Assembly (NCBI GenBank): GCA_030849945.1 | Contig: JAVDKK010000002.1 | Location: 620,001 to 684,000, forward strand | Reading direction: 5' to 3' | Source of the DNA: Schauerella fraxinea | GTDB taxonomy: Bacteria; Pseudomonadota; Gammaproteobacteria; Burkholderiales; Burkholderiaceae_B | Length of the DNA: 64,000 nt | In this document: positions 60,967-64,000 of the stretch, piece by piece | Layout: each line of letters begins with the position of its first letter | How positions within the stretch are numbered: the stretch's first letter is position 1 | Program-made: the position numbers and the translations under genes | The notes under the pieces: model-generated | Told to the model about the DNA's origin: nothing | Databases searched by the model: none | Seen by the model: only the letters and a program-made list of their open reading frames with translations

Positions 60967-61896
60967 TTATGCCGCAACGGCGGCGCCATCCCATTCATAC
61001 AAGGCGCGCGCCACGGGCTGCACCCGCGCACGCTCGGCCGCGGACAATCCCGTCAGCAGCGGCAGCATCGGTCCCATATCGGCCACGCCCGCCAGGGTGA
61101 CGGCATCGTGCAACACGCGGATCGGGCTGATCTCGTCGCGGCAGTCTTCCAGGCCGATGTAATGCGCGCGCACCGCTTCCGCTTCTTCGAAGCGTTGGCC
61201 ATGCAGCAATTCGAGCAAGCGCATCGAACCGTTGGGGGCCACGCACACGGAGCCGGACGTGAAGCTCGCCAGGCCGAATTTGCGGTAATGCACGATCGCC
61301 GGGCGTTCGCCGATGCCGCTCACGATCAAACCGGGATTCACCACGCGCAGCAGTGCGTCAAGATAGGCATCCTGAGCCGGATCCTCCACCACCACGGCGT
61401 ACTTCAATGCGGCGATGCGGCCTTCGGCAACGAGGGTCGCCACGGTTTCCGGCGCCAGATAATTGGCGGACTTGATGTAGACCACGACCGGCTTGCCGAG
61501 GATATCGCTGAAGCGGCGAATGCCATCGGCCAGCCCGGCATCCGTATAGGGAAACGACATGGGCAGCAGCATCGCGGTCGGAAAGTCACGCGACTTGAGA
61601 ATCGCTGCCTGGTCGACGAACTTGCCGTAGTCGGGGCCCGCCGACGGCAACACCCAGGTGTCGGGACCGGCCGCCTCGGCCAGGAAATCCACGATGCGCG
61701 CATATTCGCTCACGCCGACGTTATAGAAATTCGCATTGCCGCCGTACATCACGCTGCGCACACCGCCGCTTTCCAAATGCCGCAAGAGGGCGCGGTTGGC
61801 CGCTTCATTGAGCGACAAATCGGCGTGGCGTGCCAAGGGGGGAACGGCGACCACGGAACGTTGCAGGTCGGCAGTCGTGACGGGGGTGGTTTTCAT
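60967..61896 (-). CDS. DapA-family aldolase/dehydratase, divergent member
   Basis: 309 residues. The barrel begins VVAVPPLARHADLSLNEAAN. The usual GSTGE region is replaced by MYGGNANFYNV. The Schiff-base Lys is in IAALKYAVVVEDP and the Tyr region reads VVVYIKSANYLAP, quite unlike the YNVP.RT of true DapA. It is therefore likely a pyruvate-lyase-type enzyme on a different acid, not a lysine-synthesis enzyme. It shares a promoter region with the Bug receptor at 62087. Confidence 0.8.
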   Translation of the reverse strand: MKTTPVTTADLQRSVVAVPPLARHADLSLNEAANRALLRHLESGGVRSVMYGGNANFYNVGVSEYARIVDFLAEAAGPDTWVLPSAGPDYGKFVDQAAILKSRDFPTAMLLPMSFPYTDAGLADGIRRFSDILGKPVVVYIKSANYLAPETVATLVAEGRIAALKYAVVVEDPAQDAYLDALLRVVNPGLIVSGIGERPAIVHYRKFGLASFTSGSVCVAPNGSMRLLELLHGQRFEEAEAVRAHYIGLEDCRDEISPIRVLHDAVTLAGVADMGPMLPLLTGLSAAERARVQPVARALYEWDGAAVAA

Positions 61897-61952
61897 GGGA
61901 CAAAGTCTCCGAGTGGGGATGAGGTCGTTGAACGAGCGGGTTGACGTGTCTG

Positions 61953-62029
61953 AACTTGTTAAATGAGTCGTCCCGAAAAAGTATACTTGGTTGACAAGCT
62001 AACAATCAATTCATATAGTTGTTTTACAA
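61953..62029. promoter_or_regulatory. Divergent sigma-70 promoters with GntR-type operators
   Basis: Rightward: TTGACA (61991-61996), 17-bp spacer, TATAGT (62014-62019), close to consensus, for the Bug gene at 62087. Leftward: TTGATT (62009-62004), 18-bp spacer, TATACT (61985-61980), for the DapA-family gene. CTTG-N5-CAAG (61986-61998) overlaps both promoters, TTGT-N3-ACAA (62019-62029) lies at the rightward start site and AAC-N2-GTT is at 61953-61960. These suit an FCD-GntR repressor. Confidence 0.65.
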
Positions 62030-62086
62030 GCACACCCAACGATTGCCCCTAGACCAAGAGCCGATATCGGCCACAGGAGACTACCC

Positions 62087-63109
62087 ATGTTCAACATCTC
62101 TAACCCGCATGCGCGTGCGCGCCGCACCCTTCCCCTAGTCGCGGCACTTGCCGTCATTGCTGGCGTGATCGGCGCGTCGACCGTGCACGCCGCCGAAAAC
62201 TATCCCACGCGGGATGTGCGTATCGTCGTGCCCTTTCCTGCCGGCGGCACCGCCGATATCGCGGCCCGCCTGGTGGCTGCCGAACTCGGCAAAACCTGGG
62301 GCAAGCCGGTTGTGGTCGACAACAAGGCCGGCGCCGGCGGCAACGTGGGTACCGCCGACGCCGCGCGCGCAACCAACGATGGCTACACCCTGCTGATGGG
62401 CACGGTCAGCACTCACGCCATCAATCAATCCGTTTATGCCCAGTTGCCCTACGATCCGGTGGCCGACTTCGTGCCGGTCACCTTGGTGATTCCGGTACCC
62501 AATGTGCTGGAGTTGAATCCGGCGTTTGCCGCCAAGCACAACATCAACACCACCGCCGATCTGATCGCGTATCTGAAGGCCCATCCCGGCAAGGTCAATA
62601 TGGCGTCCACGGGCAACGGCACCTCGACCCATTTATCCGGTGAGCTGTTCCAGTCGATGACCGGCACCACCATGACGCACGTGCCCTACAAAGGCAGCAG
62701 CCCGGCCCTCACCGATGTGATGGCGGGGTCGACGGATCTGATTTTCGATAACCTGCCTTCGTCGATGGGATTCATCAAGGCCGGCAAGCTCAAGCCATTG
62801 GCGGTGACCACCACCACGCGTTCGCCGGCCCTGCCCGATGTGCCCACGCTCGCCGAATCCGGCGTCAAGGGCTATGACGCGGCAAGCTGGTTTGGGTTGC
62901 TGGCCCCGGCCGGCACGCCGGAAGCCATCGTGAACAAGATTCAGCAGGATGTGGCGCAAGCCCTGCAAAAGGAATCGATCCGCACGCAGTTGCAGGCCCA
63001 GGGCGCCGAGCCTTCCGGCAACACGCCAGCGCAATTCAAGCAGTTCATGGCCCAAGAAACCGCGAAATGGGCGCAAGTCGTCAAACAATCCGGGGCCCGG
63101 GTCGATTAA
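62087..63109 (+). CDS. Bug-type periplasmic solute receptor
   Basis: 340 residues with GGAGA upstream and a signal peptide ending near VHAAE. The mature protein has YPTRDVRIVVPFPAGGTADI, VVVDNKAGAGGNVG and MTHVPYKGSSPALTDV. It is expressed away from the DapA-family gene and shares its control region, so the two probably serve one carboxylate pathway. Confidence 0.92.
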   Translation: MFNISNPHARARRTLPLVAALAVIAGVIGASTVHAAENYPTRDVRIVVPFPAGGTADIAARLVAAELGKTWGKPVVVDNKAGAGGNVGTADAARATNDGYTLLMGTVSTHAINQSVYAQLPYDPVADFVPVTLVIPVPNVLELNPAFAAKHNINTTADLIAYLKAHPGKVNMASTGNGTSTHLSGELFQSMTGTTMTHVPYKGSSPALTDVMAGSTDLIFDNLPSSMGFIKAGKLKPLAVTTTTRSPALPDVPTLAESGVKGYDAASWFGLLAPAGTPEAIVNKIQQDVAQALQKESIRTQLQAQGAEPSGNTPAQFKQFMAQETAKWAQVVKQSGARVD

Positions 63110-63184
63110 GCTCACGATAACAAGGGCGGTTTGCGACGCGCCGCGGCACGCCTCTCATATAGCGCGTAATCCGAGGAGACTGAC

Positions 63185-64000
63185 GTGAGAGTATTGACGC
63201 ATCTGATTGCTGTGGCGAGTGTTGCCGCCTGCCTGGGTATGCCTGCGGCGCATGCCGCGAGTTACCCCGATAAGCCTGTCACCGTGCTCGTGCCATTTGT
63301 GCCGGGCGGCTCCTCGGATATCACCGCCCGCGCCATGACCCCCGGTCTGGCCAAATTGCTCGGGCAAACATTCGTGGTCGAAAACAAACCCGGCGCCAAT
63401 GGCGGCATCGCCGCACAGGCCCTGGCGCGCGCGCCGGCCGACGGCTACACCATGATGGTGGGATCGATCGGCACCTTCGCGATCAACGAGGCGCTCTACA
63501 AGAACCTGACCTACAACCCCAGCCGCGATTTCACGTACCTCACCCAGGCCGTGCGCAATCCGAACGTGCTGGTGGCCGCGCCCGCCTTTCCCGCCGCCAA
63601 TGTGAAAGAGTTGATCGCCTACTCGCGCGCCAACCCCGACAAGGTGTCGTTCGCGTCATCCGGCACGGGTTCGTCCGATCATTTGTCGGCCGTGATGTTC
63701 CGCCAGAAGACGGGCGCCACGGGCATGGACGTGCCTTATCGGGGCGGCGCCGCGGCGATTGCCGATCTGCTGGGCAATCAGGTCAACGTGTCGTTCCAGA
63801 ATCTGGGCGCGGTACTCACGCACATCAAGGCGGGCAAGCTGAAGGCGTTGGCCATCACGGGCGACGCCCGGATCGCCGATCTGCCCGATACGCCCACCAT
63901 GGCCGAAGCCGGCATCCCGGATATGGTGGTGTATTCCTGGCAAGGCTTCGCCGTGCCACGCGGCACCCCGCCGGCGGTGGTGGAGCAGTTGTCCAAGGCC
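63185..64000 (+). CDS. Bug-type periplasmic solute receptor (cut by the window edge)
   Basis: Frame open from GTG 63185 (GAGGAGA upstream) for 272 codons to the window end. Signal peptide MRVLTHLIAVASVAACLGMP, cleavage near AHAAS. Mature motifs are YPDKPVTVLVPFVPGGSSDI, VVENKPGANGGIA and MDVPYRGGAAAIADLLGNQV. It follows the previous Bug gene by 75 bp in the same direction. Confidence 0.9.
   Translation, partial: MRVLTHLIAVASVAACLGMPAAHAASYPDKPVTVLVPFVPGGSSDITARAMTPGLAKLLGQTFVVENKPGANGGIAAQALARAPADGYTMMVGSIGTFAINEALYKNLTYNPSRDFTYLTQAVRNPNVLVAAPAFPAANVKELIAYSRANPDKVSFASSGTGSSDHLSAVMFRQKTGATGMDVPYRGGAAAIADLLGNQVNVSFQNLGAVLTHIKAGKLKALAITGDARIADLPDTPTMAEAGIPDMVVYSWQGFAVPRGTPPAVVEQLSKA

Noticed and set aside
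1..64000. CRISPR arrays, tRNA/rRNA genes, insertion sequences, prophage genes
   Set aside because: Looked for spaced direct repeats, tRNA-like clover patterns, transposase motifs and integrase motifs; none was convincing.

Overview
The window looks like chromosomal DNA of a betaproteobacterium of the order Burkholderiales, probably Alcaligenaceae or a close relative. The evidence is high-GC coding sequence, four periplasmic 'Bug'-type solute receptors (one cut by the right edge), NhaR-like and GcvA-like LysR regulators, a BfrD/Fiu-type siderophore receptor and an assimilatory nitrate cluster. I saw no rRNA, tRNA, CRISPR array, insertion sequence or prophage. Genus and species cannot be fixed from this sequence alone.

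Layout. 1-8.7 kb: an ECF sigma factor with its overlapping anti-sigma gene (cut by the left edge), small hypothetical genes, a DUF2076 protein, an SDR oxidoreductase, a solitary pyruvate dehydrogenase E1 (AceE-like) gene carrying a one-base frameshift, glycerate kinase, and a one-domain molbindin. 8.7-21 kb: a TonB-dependent siderophore receptor followed by an OmpR-type two-component pair, then a run of small or poorly characterised genes (LysR/NhaR-like regulator, lone receiver domain, histidine phosphatase, WGR protein) and a HipBA toxin-antitoxin pair with an AT-rich inverted repeat upstream. 21-29 kb: one long minus-strand operon with a spermidine/putrescine-type ABC importer, two metal-dependent amidohydrolases and a COG0523 (CobW-like) GTPase. 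29-36 kb: an SDR, a CPBP protease, a YheS-type ABC-F protein, and a minus-strand set with an asparaginase-like protein, a Bug receptor and a DapA-family aldolase. 36-45 kb: a complete kdpFABCDE potassium operon, preceded by a 32-codon membrane-peptide gene and ended by a clear terminator. 45-51.8 kb: D-aminoacylase and Bug receptor with a divergent LysR regulator, then a classical autotransporter. 51.8-60 kb: the nitrate assimilation operon nrtABC-nasC-nasA-cobA. 60-64 kb: a GntR regulator, a DapA-family enzyme and two Bug receptors around a strong divergent promoter region.

The most informative regulatory region is upstream of nrtA (59816-60081, reading leftward). In transcript order it holds a possible enhancer repeat, a perfect IHF consensus, a GG-N10-GC sigma-54 promoter, two hairpins with six-base loops carrying A1 and G4 (the binding signature of ANTAR antiterminators such as NasR and NasT), an intrinsic terminator that competes with the second hairpin, and the nrtA ribosome binding site. 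This predicts two-level control: nitrogen limitation through sigma-54 and nitrate or nitrite through antitermination. The operon carries its own NADH/FAD electron-transfer subunit, but no nitrite reductase is visible; siroheme synthesis is represented by cobA.

Several start codons were moved inward from the longest open frame on the basis of ribosome binding sites and family alignment. All functional assignments come from recognising motifs by eye; no database search was run.
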